From Bryopsis sp. KO-2023 (lineage: Eukaryota > Chlorophyta > Ulvophyceae > Bryopsidales > Bryopsidaceae), in NCBI GenBank assembly GCA_030272585.1, contig BSYQ01000003.1, positions 7,502,001-7,566,000 of the forward strand: DNA of 64,000 nucleotides, given 5' to 3'. Below, piece by piece: positions 9,227-20,766 of this stretch; the first letter of the stretch is position 1; every line of letters starts with the position of its first letter. The notes beneath the pieces were generated by a model, which worked only from the letters and a program-made list of their open reading frames with translations, had not been told where the DNA came from and did no database searches. A program made the translations under genes and the position numbers.

Positions 9227-10740
9227 TCTCTCGCAAAATGCCCGAACTTTCCGCAGTTATGACATTTCCCTTTCTTGGGCGCCGACTTGTTCCACTTTTC
9301 TCCAGACACTGCGCCTATTTCCATTTTGTCATCATACTGGCGGTTCTGCTTTTGGTACCAGGGTGTCTGTTCGTTTCCTGCTCGGCCTGCAGCCCGATCT
9401 GCTTGCAGTGCCAGCTGAACAGCTTCATCAAATGTGTGGGGACGGTTTAGGAAAACATGGGATTTTATCTTCGCCTGCAGAGAGTGCGTAAATAGATGCA
9501 CCTTGTCTTCGGTGCTCATGGTGGGAGTCTTCAGCAGGAGTTTGGCAAACAAAGCGATATGCTCCCTTAGCGTTCCTTTCTTGTGTGATAGCCGGAACAG
9601 TTGGTCTCTGGCTGTTTCTGCTTTGTCAAAGGGGTCGAAGTATTCGATAATCTCCTGCCCCAGAGTCTCCCAGCTCGCCAACACGTCCGGGTTGGACGCT
9701 TTCTTTACTGTAAACCATTCCTGCGCCGCTCCTCTCAACACCGTCGACGCCAGTAACGCCCTCTTATTCACTGGACATCCAGACGCCACAAAATACGTCT
9801 CCATACTCTCCACCCAGTCGGATGCTCCCTCTCCTGTTTTCCCAAAGAACTGAGGAGGATTCCCCAGCCGGATAGGCGCGAAGTTCCACACCTCTGGTAT
9901 AGACGGTCCTGCATAGCCTCCACTCGTCACTCCACTCGTTCCTCTCGTTTGTCGGAACTTTTCCTCCAGTTCGTATTTCGCTGCCAGTAACGATGCGTGG
10001 AGGTCGCTCTTCTGGGTTGCCATCTGCTCTTGCAGTTCCAGTAGTTTTTTGTGCATGCTTGACCCAGCCTCCAAGTTAATGCCCACAGCCGACTGCGCCG
10101 TCGACTGCTGCTCAGTTAGTTCCGTCATAGTAGCCACCAGAGTAGAGATCTTTGCGTCCGTATCCGTCCGAAACTCCATCGCCTGAGTTTCTCGTAGGGT
10201 TTGGCTCAACGTTAGTTCGTCCAGCTTCTGCATTAGCTTTTGGTGGTTTGCTTGGCTGTCGAGGTTCACTTTCGACAGTTTCTGTTCTAGTTTCGTGCCC
10301 GCTTGTCGAACTTTCAGCATGTCGGCTCGGACGTCACCCGCCGATTTTTCCAGCAGTTCCAGTTTCCCGGTCGTCTCGACATGTCTGGTTTCGTTCGTAG
10401 TTCTAAGCTCGGCGACTTTCTCCTTTACAGTTTTGACTTTATCCTGTAGCCCGGCTCCCGCTTCATCAAGCTTGCCGACTGCCGTCGACAGTTTCTGTAA
10501 GGACTCTCCATGTTTATTCGCCAGCTTTTCGACTGCCAAGCCTGCCTTGTGAACCTTTGCGAACTCGTCGCCATGCTTATTCACCAGCTTCTCCACGTTC
10601 TGTCCTGCTTTGTGGATGTTTGCAATTTCTGTCTTTATCTCCAACCCTTCGAGTTCCCCTAGTCGGTCTTCCAGTGCTTTGCAACCGGCTTTCAGTGCCG
10701 CCACCGACTCCAACACGTTGTTCATGTCCTCCGCCGACAT
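9175..10740 (-). CDS. gag: Gag polyprotein of element A
   Basis: An intact 521-residue gag frame, start ATG at 10,740. It has the same order as B gag: N-terminal coiled coil with V-E-K-L-x-N-K-H-G units, capsid-like region, CCHC knuckle near the C terminus. It is shorter by a few residues in the spacer before the capsid region, where B has extra T-S-G-A repeats. No stop or frameshift is visible, so A was probably competent until it was interrupted. It lies just downstream of its own LTR and PBS. Confidence 0.93.
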   Translation of the reverse strand: MSAEDMNNVLESVAALKAGCKALEDRLGELEGLEIKTEIANIHKAGQNVEKLVNKHGDEFAKVHKAGLAVEKLANKHGESLQKLSTAVGKLDEAGAGLQDKVKTVKEKVAELRTTNETRHVETTGKLELLEKSAGDVRADMLKVRQAGTKLEQKLSKVNLDSQANHQKLMQKLDELTLSQTLRETQAMEFRTDTDAKISTLVATMTELTEQQSTAQSAVGINLEAGSSMHKKLLELQEQMATQKSDLHASLLAAKYELEEKFRQTRGTSGVTSGGYAGPSIPEVWNFAPIRLGNPPQFFGKTGEGASDWVESMETYFVASGCPVNKRALLASTVLRGAAQEWFTVKKASNPDVLASWETLGQEIIEYFDPFDKAETARDQLFRLSHKKGTLREHIALFAKLLLKTPTMSTEDKVHLFTHSLQAKIKSHVFLNRPHTFDEAVQLALQADRAAGRAGNEQTPWYQKQNRQYDDKMEIGAVSGEKWNKSAPKKGKCHNCGKFGHFARECRSKNKGGQNKSSGNE

Positions 10741-10818
10741 TCTGGTTCCCCCCCGGTCTTTACGATGAACCCACTTCTACAGGCCGCCCGATCGTTCGGT
10801 GTAGCTCTGTACACTTTT

Positions 10819-10831
10819 CGCTCCGAAACCA
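10819..10831 (-). promoter_or_regulatory. Primer-binding site of element A
   Basis: CGCTCCGAAACCA on the plus strand is the reverse complement of TGGTTTCGGAGCG, identical to the PBS of element B and likewise two bases from the LTR edge. Both elements therefore use the same tRNA primer even though their LTR bodies differ. Confidence 0.8.
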
Positions 10832-10910
10832 CTTGTAAGACACGGGAGTGGTATAAGACAATGGAACTTTACAAAGAACACCGAGTCCACCACCACACTA
10901 CTCTTGTAGT

Positions 10911-10974
10911 GCGGACCGGTCAAAGTCCAGTTACGGTTACGGCGGAGGTTCGAATCCTCCCCGGAACCAACTCT
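10911..10974 (+). other. tRNA-like module in LTR of element A (T-arm with perfect B box)
   Basis: On the plus strand, antisense to the element, GGAGGTTCGAATCCTCC (about 10,947-10,963) is a perfect five-base-pair T-stem and loop with a consensus B box, followed by CCGGAACCA. A-box-like sequence lies upstream. It corresponds to module 2 of the B LTRs. No full cloverleaf is evident. Confidence 0.55.
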
Positions 10975-11052
10975 CACTCTTTCACACAATCACACAATGT
11001 CCCACTATGATCGGTCAGTCACACAACTAACCATCACCAACTACCACTCAGC

Positions 11053-11122
11053 CTAGCGGTTAGAACGAAAATAGAAAGTCTCGCGATCCGGAGATCACGA
11101 GTTCGAACCCCACTGTTCCCAC
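11053..11122 (+). other. tRNA-like module in LTR of element A (A box, anticodon arm, B box)
   Basis: Plus strand, antisense to the element: CCTAGCGGTTAGAACG resembles a D-arm/A box, GTCTC/GAGAT can form an anticodon stem, and ACGAGTTCGAACCCC is a T-arm-like segment with a B box. The acceptor stem is not recognisable. It corresponds to module 1 of the B LTRs. The unit could act as an internal RNA polymerase III promoter. Confidence 0.55.
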
Positions 11123-11152
11123 ACTTCCACTACCACAAAGAAAACTGTCACA

Positions 11153-11475
11153 TCGCTCCTTGAAAATACTTTGTTCTCGTCTTCTCTTCTTTTGTTCTTC
11201 TTTTTCTGGTGATAGCCAAAGCTCAACAGCGGCCGATCCTGTCACATCCACGGTACGATCTCCGGCCATGGCCAGCTTGACGAACATAGTTAAAGGTACT
11301 CGTCCACCTCCAACACAGGATCGCTCTCTCGACCACACACGTTCTTCTCACTCGGCAAACGGAGCAGCTTTTTCGACACAAACACGCGCCTCCGCACAAG
11401 GTCTGGGACACGAACCGACAGAAAACACCATAATCAAATAACATCAATCACTTTAGGAAAAACGTAATTTCCCTT
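11153..11475. other. Flank between element A and the composite hAT unit
   Basis: About 320 bases with no gene I can support. A plus-strand frame from an ATG at about 11,269 runs 57 codons to 11,441 but is Ser/Thr/Pro-rich and unrecognised. The last 29 bases (11,455-11,483) match the left half of the putative empty site at 27,036-27,063. Confidence 0.4.
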
Positions 11476-11483
11476 GTGAGCCG
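11476..11483. repeat. 8-bp target duplication of the composite unit, left copy
   Basis: GTGAGCCG precedes MITE L and recurs immediately after MITE R at 21,106-21,113. Eight bases is the hAT target length. It does not match the sequence after L (GTGTGCAC), so it belongs to the outer ends of L and R together. Confidence 0.8.
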
Positions 11484-11808
11484 CAGTGTATTTTTGTGGC
11501 CCATTGTGGCCCTTTTGGCCCATTTTGGCCCCCCGAAAATTCAGAATGGCAAATTTTGGGGCCACAAAAGGGCCACATTCACCCGAAGTTTGTAAGGCCC
11601 GGGCCACATCCAAGAAATCAATCGAGTTTCCACAAAAATCAAAACCAACAACATTATATAAACACCCAGCCTTGTAATTTCTGTTTTTGAAGTTGGGGCC
11701 ACATTCTATTTTTTTCGGACAAATTGGGGCCACGAAGGGCCATAACTGGATGAAACGGCCAAATTTAGGGCCACTTTGGGGCCAGTGAAATTGAAAAAAA
11801 ATACACTG
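11484..11808 (+). mobile_element. MITE L, non-autonomous hAT derivative
   Basis: 325 bp with terminal inverted repeats CAGTGTATTTTT and AAAAATACACTG. Subterminal regions are packed with GGCC-centred repeats (TGTGGCCCATT, GGGGCCACAAAAGGGCCAC). No coding capacity. Nearly identical to MITE R except for about a dozen extra bases in R and scattered changes. Ends and subterminal repeats match those of the autonomous element at 12,276-15,970, which could supply transposase. Confidence 0.88.
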
Positions 11809-12267
11809 GTGTGCACATTAGCTCTGTTTCGGTTTTCGAGAAAATTCTTTCTTTGGCAAGTGAACTGTGAGAAGGCCTCTATCGTGTGTTGCAGACCTTG
11901 GAGAGACAAAGGCCCCTGGTCTTCGAGGTGGCGGCCGAAATAAGAGACCGCAACGAATGGGTGATTCATAATGTGAAGGTGTCGGTCGACAACCTCCTGC
12001 GAGGTCTGGACACCGAAGTCGAGGTAACGCTGCAGAGAACAACTCCATTCCTCGTTCGATCTCAGTAACAAAGAAGAATTATTCACCTGGTGGCTCCCTC
12101 GAAACACCCTCCAAAGCGAGAAAGCCCCCCGCTGCGCCAGCTCTTCCAGAGAGCACACAGGTCAAGGGAATCCTAAAGTCACCATTGTCTTTGGCAGAAG
12201 GCCAGTACATGGACGAAAAAACAATGACCACTGCGACATTGTTGTTGGCGTCCAAAATGTCCACGGC

Positions 12268-12275
12268 GTTGGGAC
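12268..12275. repeat. 8-bp target duplication of the autonomous hAT element, left copy
   Basis: GTTGGGAC at 12,268-12,275 is repeated at 15,971-15,978, directly outside CAGTG and CACTG. A perfect 8-bp duplication is characteristic of hAT transposition and fixes the element ends. Confidence 0.95.
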
Positions 12276-12894
12276 CAGTGTATATTTTTGTGGCCCATTG
12301 TGGCCCATTTGGCCCATTGTGGCCCCCCAAAAAAATTCTTGAGCACATTTTCGGGCCACAAAAGGGCCAAAACGTTTTTTTCTCAGACAATTTTTGGGCC
12401 ACAAAAGGGCCACATCCACCCGATCTTTGAAAATATTGGGCCACATCCAACAAAATAATCAACGATTCTACCAAACCAAAATCAACACTGAAATTGATTG
12501 TACAGCGAAAAATGTGCCAGTCCACGCCCTGTGTCAATCAATCGATCAATTATTACATGTTGCGTGAGTGCTCCTCAGTGAGGAGTCCTCACGCCCTGGT
12601 TCATGAACCCTGCCACGCCAGCCCGTGATAAATGTTGGGGTGATGCGACCCCAGTATTCTGGGGGCTGATTCCACGTCACGTTTTTTCCGTTCCTGCCAA
12701 GTTTACAGTGCCAACCACACCCCTTGGTGCTGGCGGATATCAAGCGCAACATCGCAACCATCGCAGTCAGGAACGTGTGGGAGGGCATCGAAGAGCGACA
12801 CTTATCAAGGTGCTGAGTTAATTTCACTCGGCGCTCGGTGTCAAACAGGGTGTTGTTTCGTTTCTTGTGCGTTTGGGTGTAGAAGCTTTCCAGG

Positions 12895-15171
12895 ATGGAT
12901 AAGTTTCTAAAAAAACGAAAAAAGGATGGGGGTGTGGAAGGCACATCAAAGCAATTTGAACGTGAAAGAGAAGCAAAAGAAGCAGGTAAGGGGAAAAAAA
13001 AGGTGGGGGGGGGAGAAGCTGATTATGAGGAACAGGCTGAAAATAAAATAAAAAAGAAAGAAAACAAACGATCCTGGAAAGAAATAGATCAAAGAAGGAG
13101 AGCAGGTCCATGGCAAAAGCAGTTTGCATGGATTGTAGAAGGGAAATGCGTGTTTTGTGAGTATGCGGGACATATCAGTCCTGTATTTACAAAAATTTAC
13201 AATTGCACCCGACACGAAATCTCTACGAAACACGTGCAATCCAAAAAGATTTATGAGCAAAAATATGGTGCTCTTGTTGCTCCAAAAAAAAAAGAGGAGA
13301 TTGTGCGAACGATACGCACCGCATTCAGGGCACCCACACGATTACGTGATGGCGTTATACAACAGTTGAAGATCATATTCAACATTCTTCGAAAAGAAGC
13401 TTCCGTGTCCAGTATGGAGGCAGACTATGAGTTAATGTTTGAGCTCGGAGTTGGGCTGCCAACCACCCATAGTTCAATTAGCTCTGGGTGGGAAATGGTG
13501 GAAGCGATAGGGCACGTGATGGAGGAAAATCTTAAGTGTCGATTAAAAAAAGCGAAGTTTGTGGGGATCGCAATCGATGACTCGACCCTTATCGACTCCA
13601 CAGAATGCACAACTCTTGTGGTAAAGTATCTAAGTGTTGGGAATCAGTTGGTCACAGAATTCTTAGCTCTTGAGAGGCTTGTGGGAGGATCTGATAGTGA
13701 AAAAATTTTTTCAACCGTTGAAAAAATTCTGAAAGACTATTCAGTCGAGTGGTCGAAGGTTGTTAGCCTGGGGACGGATGGCGCGAGTGTGATGACTGGA
13801 AAAAAAAGGGGGGTGGCTACTATGATGAAGCGTCGATCACCTTACCTTGTCGCAACACACTGCCTCGCCCACAGGAATATGTTGGTGTGTCGTGATATCC
13901 TGAAAATCGAGGAGATTCAAAGCATCTCGGCATTTTTATCGAGGCTCTACGGTCACTTCGCTAGAAGTCCAAAGCGTCAAGACTTATTCGAGCTCTGCCA
14001 AGTCGGGGAACAAACGTACAAACTGGTGCAGTATATTGAGGTCAGGTGGTTGTCAATACGAAACAGTATTCAGAGAGTATTAGACCTTCTTGACCCTCTG
14101 AGGCGTTATTTTGCTGAGAATCGTGAAGGGTCTTTCGAAATTAAGGAGCTGGAAAAGATGTTACAGAAACCTTCATTTGTACTCCTCCTGTGCGGGGTCT
14201 CGGACCTGTTGGGTCACCTCCAAACCTTGTCCTTGACATTTCAAAAGAAAAATCTCTGTTATGGTGAGGTTATGGAGGTGGTCCAAGTGGTCAAAGAAAT
14301 TGTACAGAATGATATCCTGATCCACGGGAGCATAGGAAAGAATTTTCAGAAAGAAGCGGAGAACGTTGATGAAGAAGAAAAAAAACAGGTCATCAAAGTG
14401 TTGAAAGATGCGGCCAAGCTGACATTACATGAGCTTGAGGAGCGCCTTCCTGATTCAGGCATGGTCAATGCCTTTGCTGTCTTACAACCCCATTTTTGGA
14501 GACAACGAGAGGTTAGAGTAAAGACAAGAGATGGTCTGGAACATTTCAAGGAGTTGGGTCGTTACTATGGGACCTCATTTGCTGGAGAAAGTGGACTTAT
14601 AGACCCCACTGAGCTCTTGAATGAAAGGGCCTTTCTTGCTGCCAAAATGTGTACCTTCGTGCGTGCATATGACAAGGCCGTTGGGGATGCAAGTGATGCG
14701 TCTGATCGAGCAAAACTGCTGAGTGTAAATATTACCGTGGAGGTATGGGAAGAAATTCTAAGAAGTGAAGTAATGAGGGAGAGCATGCCTCAGACTTGCT
14801 TGTTGGGGGAAATTATGTTGGTGATGTTTATCACAACAGCAGATTGTGAACGTTCTTTCAGCACAATCAAGAGGGTTAAAAGTACGTTGCGGAACCGGCT
14901 AAAAGGGGACCATCTGAGGACGTGTGTTCGAGTTGCGAGTGCAAAACCTTCTTTCGATTCCTTTGATTTTCATCATGCATTTGACACATGGTACAACAAA
15001 AAAACTAGGTATACGGGTGGAAGAACTGCTAGGAATGATCCAGAAGTGGAAGAAGATGAGGGAGGTAAGAAAAGGTCACCTGATGGAGGAGGCAATCATG
15101 ATCTAGGGAATGAGCGCACAGGGGTGGCTGATTGGGACGAGCTTAATGATGAAATATCAGATTTTTGTTGA
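12895..15171 (+). CDS. hAT-family transposase
   Basis: 758 residues, one exon. A basic Lys-rich N terminus (1-80) is followed by a zinc-finger-like motif, C85-x2-C88 ... H107-x5-H113, as in BED/TTF-type DNA-binding domains of hAT proteins. The RNase H-like catalytic core carries candidate acidic residues in A-I-D-D-S-T (about 224-229) and L-G-T-D-G-A-S (about 296-302), then the conserved T-H-C-L-A-H-R helix (about 322-328). The C terminus has the hAT dimerisation motif (F-I-T-T-A-D-C-E-R-S-F-S, about 644-655). The last 60 residues are acidic and Gly-rich. ATG at 12,895 is the first in frame, about 620 bases from the left end. No stop or frameshift is present. Closest in style to ZNF862/ZBED-like hAT transposases, judged from memory. 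Confidence 0.93.
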   Translation: MDKFLKKRKKDGGVEGTSKQFEREREAKEAGKGKKKVGGGEADYEEQAENKIKKKENKRSWKEIDQRRRAGPWQKQFAWIVEGKCVFCEYAGHISPVFTKIYNCTRHEISTKHVQSKKIYEQKYGALVAPKKKEEIVRTIRTAFRAPTRLRDGVIQQLKIIFNILRKEASVSSMEADYELMFELGVGLPTTHSSISSGWEMVEAIGHVMEENLKCRLKKAKFVGIAIDDSTLIDSTECTTLVVKYLSVGNQLVTEFLALERLVGGSDSEKIFSTVEKILKDYSVEWSKVVSLGTDGASVMTGKKRGVATMMKRRSPYLVATHCLAHRNMLVCRDILKIEEIQSISAFLSRLYGHFARSPKRQDLFELCQVGEQTYKLVQYIEVRWLSIRNSIQRVLDLLDPLRRYFAENREGSFEIKELEKMLQKPSFVLLLCGVSDLLGHLQTLSLTFQKKNLCYGEVMEVVQVVKEIVQNDILIHGSIGKNFQKEAENVDEEEKKQVIKVLKDAAKLTLHELEERLPDSGMVNAFAVLQPHFWRQREVRVKTRDGLEHFKELGRYYGTSFAGESGLIDPTELLNERAFLAAKMCTFVRAYDKAVGDASDASDRAKLLSVNITVEVWEEILRSEVMRESMPQTCLLGEIMLVMFITTADCERSFSTIKRVKSTLRNRLKGDHLRTCVRVASAKPSFDSFDFHHAFDTWYNKKTRYTGGRTARNDPEVEEDEGGKKRSPDGGGNHDLGNERTGVADWDELNDEISDFC

Positions 15172-15970
15172 GGTACAGAAGTAGATACTTTGGAAAATTC
15201 TGAAGAGAAGCTAGAAATCAACAGGGGCATCATTTAGAAGGGGACACTTTGAAAAGTGAGGGGCTGGAATGGAAATCTCAAGGAGAGGTGCTGGGCTGGG
15301 GAATTTACTAAGGGAAATGGGGGAACATTCAGGGTGTCGGTATTGCAGGGTGGAACTTTTTTCCGCTCTTGTTGGCTGTTTCCAGACTTTTGGCCGGCTG
15401 GCTCTGTGAACAGAAGGGACTGTACATGGAGATGTCATTATTGGAATGATGTTTGACAGGATGGGAGGGGTCAGGGGGTTTTGCACTGTGTGACATTAGC
15501 TCTGGTTTGGGGGAAAAAGGGAGGGGACGAGAAAATATTTCACTGGGGAAAGAAAAAAGAAACCAAATCTGAACCAAATCTGGTGGTTACAACATAGATG
15601 GCACAACAGTTCAACAGAGAGAGGGATATTGATTTGGATGCCACATTGACAATGGACTGTTTTTTATATGTTTTTCATAGGGAAGGGCTTTTTTTGTTTG
15701 TTTGCTTTAATGGACACTGGATGGATTGCTTGTGTGGGGCTAGAGTATGGGGAAAGGAAAATGCCCAGAAAGTGAAAGTGGGTGAGTTGTTCAACAAGAA
15801 GTGGAAGGAGTGTGATAGGGACCTTTCGAACCTTGTAACTTGACAATTCGAATTTGGGGCCACATTCTTATTTTTGCATGAAAATTGGGGCCACAAAAGG
15901 GCCACAACGATTTGAAATGTCTAAATTTGGGGCCACTTTGGGGCCAGTAAAATTGAAAAAAAATACACTG
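15172..15970 (+). other. 3' non-coding region of the hAT element
   Basis: About 800 bases between transposase and right inverted repeat. An 81-codon frame (15,598-15,843) shows no recognisable domain and is probably fortuitous. The last 120 bases hold the subterminal GGGGCCAC repeats shared with the MITEs. Confidence 0.7.
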
Positions 15971-16182
15971 GTTGGGACAAGCAATTTCTAACATTCCGCC
16001 TTAAGAAGATTCTTGACTTAAGATAATTGTTCCTTTTATGCTCGTGTTTATTTCGAATCGTGTGAGCAACCATTTCTAGAAAACAACGTCCAAGCTGCGC
16101 TTCTGGACTTTTTTCGGAGTTGACAATATCATTGTAAAGTTATTTCGCTGGTGGATTCTCAGCAGAAGAACTGCTGAGGAAA

Positions 16183-16613
16183 TACACTTTTTTTAATTTC
16201 GCTAGACCAAAAGTGGCCATAAATTTATAAGAAAAAGAATGAGAACGTGGCCCCAACCCTGATGATACAAATAATAAGGTTTGGATCCCAACATTGATTC
16301 ATAAATAGTGTGGAAAGGACTAATTTAGTTTGGGCAGTTGCTGTGCAATTGGTACAGTTAGGACTCTGGCTTGTGGTATTCGAAGGGACTTTGGTTGAAA
16401 CAAGGGTCATACTTTCTACTGTAAAAATGTGAATTCAACAACAGTTAATCTTTATTAATAGTATTATAATTGCAAATATCTTTCTTGGGGGTTGTGGAAT
16501 CATCGATTGGTTTCTTGAATGTAACCAGACATCGGGTGGATATGGCCCTTTTGCGTCCCAAATATTACCAGGCAAAAGGGCCACAATAGGCTATAAAAAA
16601 ACACATTGGTTCT
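16183..16613 (-). mobile_element. Degenerate MITE of the same hAT family, inverted
   Basis: The left edge (ACACTTTTTTTAATTTCGCT, then AAAAGTGGCC) matches the right end of the MITEs in reverse complement, and the right edge (AAAAGGGCCACAATAGGC ... AAACACATTGG) matches their left end. The interior is much diverged and the ends have lost the CAGTG consensus. It is an old copy in opposite orientation to L and R. No target duplication recognised. Confidence 0.65.
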
Positions 16614-17436
16614 GAGCGCTCGTCTGGGTGGATGAATGAGTGAATGAAAGAAACCAGCAAGAATCAATCACAAATAACACTGGCAAAGTTTTGTCCACAA
16701 AAAATGGAGCACATGATTCAGCAAAACCAACTTACATAGCCTTGCATATGACCAAGATTTCTTCTACTATTTTTTTTTGTTTCCCTCGACCCATCTTTCT
16801 ATACAACACCCCTCCCCTCCTTTTGTTTTTTGTTGGCAAATTTCCACATCCAGAGATTGTGGTAAAAAAACACCAAAACTTCAAAAAAAAATATACTGCA
16901 AAAACTTCAGAAATGAAAATCAATTCTTCCCCCCTCTTTTCACCATCCCCCTGTGCCTGCCTATTTTTTTTTTTTTTTGAACCCAAACACGTTCTATGTA
17001 CATACAATTATACGCAACATCGATGGTGTAAATACATCGACAGCATTTGGAGTTCCAGGCAAATTGCTCCAGGCAGATTTTTCAAAATTTCATTGATTGA
17101 TTTTTGGTTTTTCGGTTTTTTGGTTTGGTTTTGCGTTAGTAGTGTTACTACTTTCGATTTTTTTCTTTTCCTTTTGATAGCAAAACCAACTCGCTTGGGG
17201 GAAAAAAATGACGAAGCACATCCTATCAGCCTCCCAACTTCTTAATATCATGAACTGTTCCAGTTTCATAGGAAAGAAAGCAATTTGATTCTTTCTTTCG
17301 AAGTGTTGAAAAAAAAAAACTACCTATTTTTTCATTTTCCAGCCATCGCCCGTCGATCTCCAAGAAATAATACCCCACCGCCATCCTGTTGAGTTTCTTC
17401 TATTTTATAATATTCAGCCTCGAGATTGGCTGGTTT
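16614..17436. other. Intergenic AT-rich stretch
   Basis: A 201-codon plus-strand frame (16,640-17,245) is made of Phe/Pro/Lys runs over T and A tracts and looks fortuitous. This is presumably the 3' untranslated region of the CDK gene plus spacer. Nothing else seen. Confidence 0.5.
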
Positions 17437-20242
<2,806 letters not shown>

Positions 20243-20490
20243 TTCTCCAGAGGGCGCACCAAACTAACACGGACCTTCAGGGTTTTCGCAAGGACACTCG
20301 CCAACTACACCCGAGAGGCCGTATATATCTCGCACGCACCCCACCCCCTTGCGAAGGGTAACATCGCCGCCAAGAACGCGACGTTGTCTTCGGCGTGCCG
20401 TCGCATCATGAGTTGCAGCCTTCCTACAAGAATCGAGGGATTGCTGCACTGGTCGTGTGCTGTTCTGCGTTCGATCCAAAGTGAAGAAAG
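20243..20490. promoter_or_regulatory. Shared upstream region of the CDK gene and a divergent gene
   Basis: 248 bases separate two start codons on opposite strands. It includes a TATATAT stretch at about 20,322. It probably holds promoters for both. No transcription-factor site is called. Confidence 0.4.
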
Positions 20491-20746
20491 ATGTTGCGGG
20501 GAATCCTGTTGCTGTTGAATGGTAAGATGGAGAACATGACGGTTTTCATGGCTGAGTCTGCGCTGTTGATTAGCATGGAGTTTGTTCGAGGTTTCGATTT
20601 GCGGACGTCGTCTGCTGCAATGCGAACAGACCTCAACGAAGGCAGAATCGCGGGTAGAGGACGCGATTTCCCAAGCCCTCGGGGATATATTTTCCCTGGC
20701 CCTGTCCTCGATTCAGAAATGCGAGAACGAGGATCTCTTTGGACCG
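20491..20746 (+). CDS. First two exons of an unidentified gene, cut by MITE R in intron 2
   Basis: Exon 1 20,491-20,521 gives a short hydrophobic N terminus (M-L-R-G-I-L-L-L-L-N); exon 2 20,574-20,746 follows a TTAG acceptor in matching phase and encodes about 57 residues, helical and Cys-containing, ending before a GTGAGC donor. MITE R starts 20 bases after that donor. To the right of R I find no convincing exon 3. The exons at 11,895 onward, on the same strand, start in the matching phase 0 and read smoothly on, so the two halves may be one gene in permuted order. Function unknown. Confidence 0.45.
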
Positions 20747-20766
20747 GTGAGCGCCTGGGAGCTGTC

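Larger units (their letters stand above)
8827..11152 (-). mobile_element. Element A, 5' half (LTR, gag, start of pol)
   Basis: Read on the minus strand from 11,152: a 319-bp LTR, PBS, leader, gag (10,740-9,175), the conserved frameshift signal, and the first 360 bases of pol, which stop at the insertion site of element B and resume at 1,554. Gag is about 95 percent like that of B by eye, while the LTR shares only its ends and overall plan with that of B. Confidence 0.93.
10834..11152 (-). repeat. 5' LTR of element A (319 bp)
   Basis: On the minus strand it starts TGTGACAG (11,152-11,145) and ends CTTACA-like at 10,834, the same termini as the B LTR. The interior is mostly unlike the B LTR and 50 bp shorter, but it again holds two antisense tRNA-like modules in the same order. 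The other LTR of A is outside the window. Confidence 0.85.
12276..15970 (+). mobile_element. Autonomous hAT DNA transposon
   Basis: 3,695 bp with terminal inverted repeats CAGTGTATATTTTT / AAAAAAATACACTG, subterminal GGCC repeats like those of MITEs L and R, a single-exon transposase gene and a perfect 8-bp target duplication. It inserted into the last coding exon of the gene at 11,895-16,004. The transposase frame is intact, so this is a plausible source of activity for the MITE family and for the composite unit that contains it. Confidence 0.95.
11895..16004 (+). pseudogene. 3' exons of an unidentified gene, broken by the autonomous hAT near its stop codon
   Basis: Exon 1 begins after a TTGCAG acceptor at 11,895 and encodes 36 residues or more (L-V-F-E-V-A-A-E-I); its donor is either 12,003/12,004 or 12,023/12,024. 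The next exon starts near 12,067 or 12,082 and runs to 12,275, Pro/Ser/Lys-rich then helical (M-T-T-A-T-L-L-L-A-S-K). The hAT element interrupts it inside a Leu-Gly codon pair. Removing the element and one 8-bp duplication continues the frame at 15,979 for eight more residues to TAA 16,002-16,004. As it stands, translation would read into the transposon and end near 12,430. The 5' exons are missing upstream, where MITE L begins; the exons at 20,491-20,746 are in the right phase to be them. I do not recognise the protein. Confidence 0.5.

Noticed and set aside
11484-11808. MITE L as a simple independent insertion
   Set aside because: Its two flanks, GTGAGCCG and GTGTGCAC, are not a duplication; the left one pairs with the right flank of MITE R.
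11706-12158. 150-codon minus-strand frame
   Set aside because: It spans the end of MITE L and opposes plus-strand exons with better codon and splice support.
15598-15843. 81-codon frame inside the hAT element as a second transposon gene
   Set aside because: No similarity to known hAT accessory proteins, poor composition, no start context.
16640-17245. 201-codon plus-strand frame
   Set aside because: Composition is Phe/Pro/Lys runs over T and A tracts, no domain, no splice logic; it lies in the 3' region of the CDK gene.
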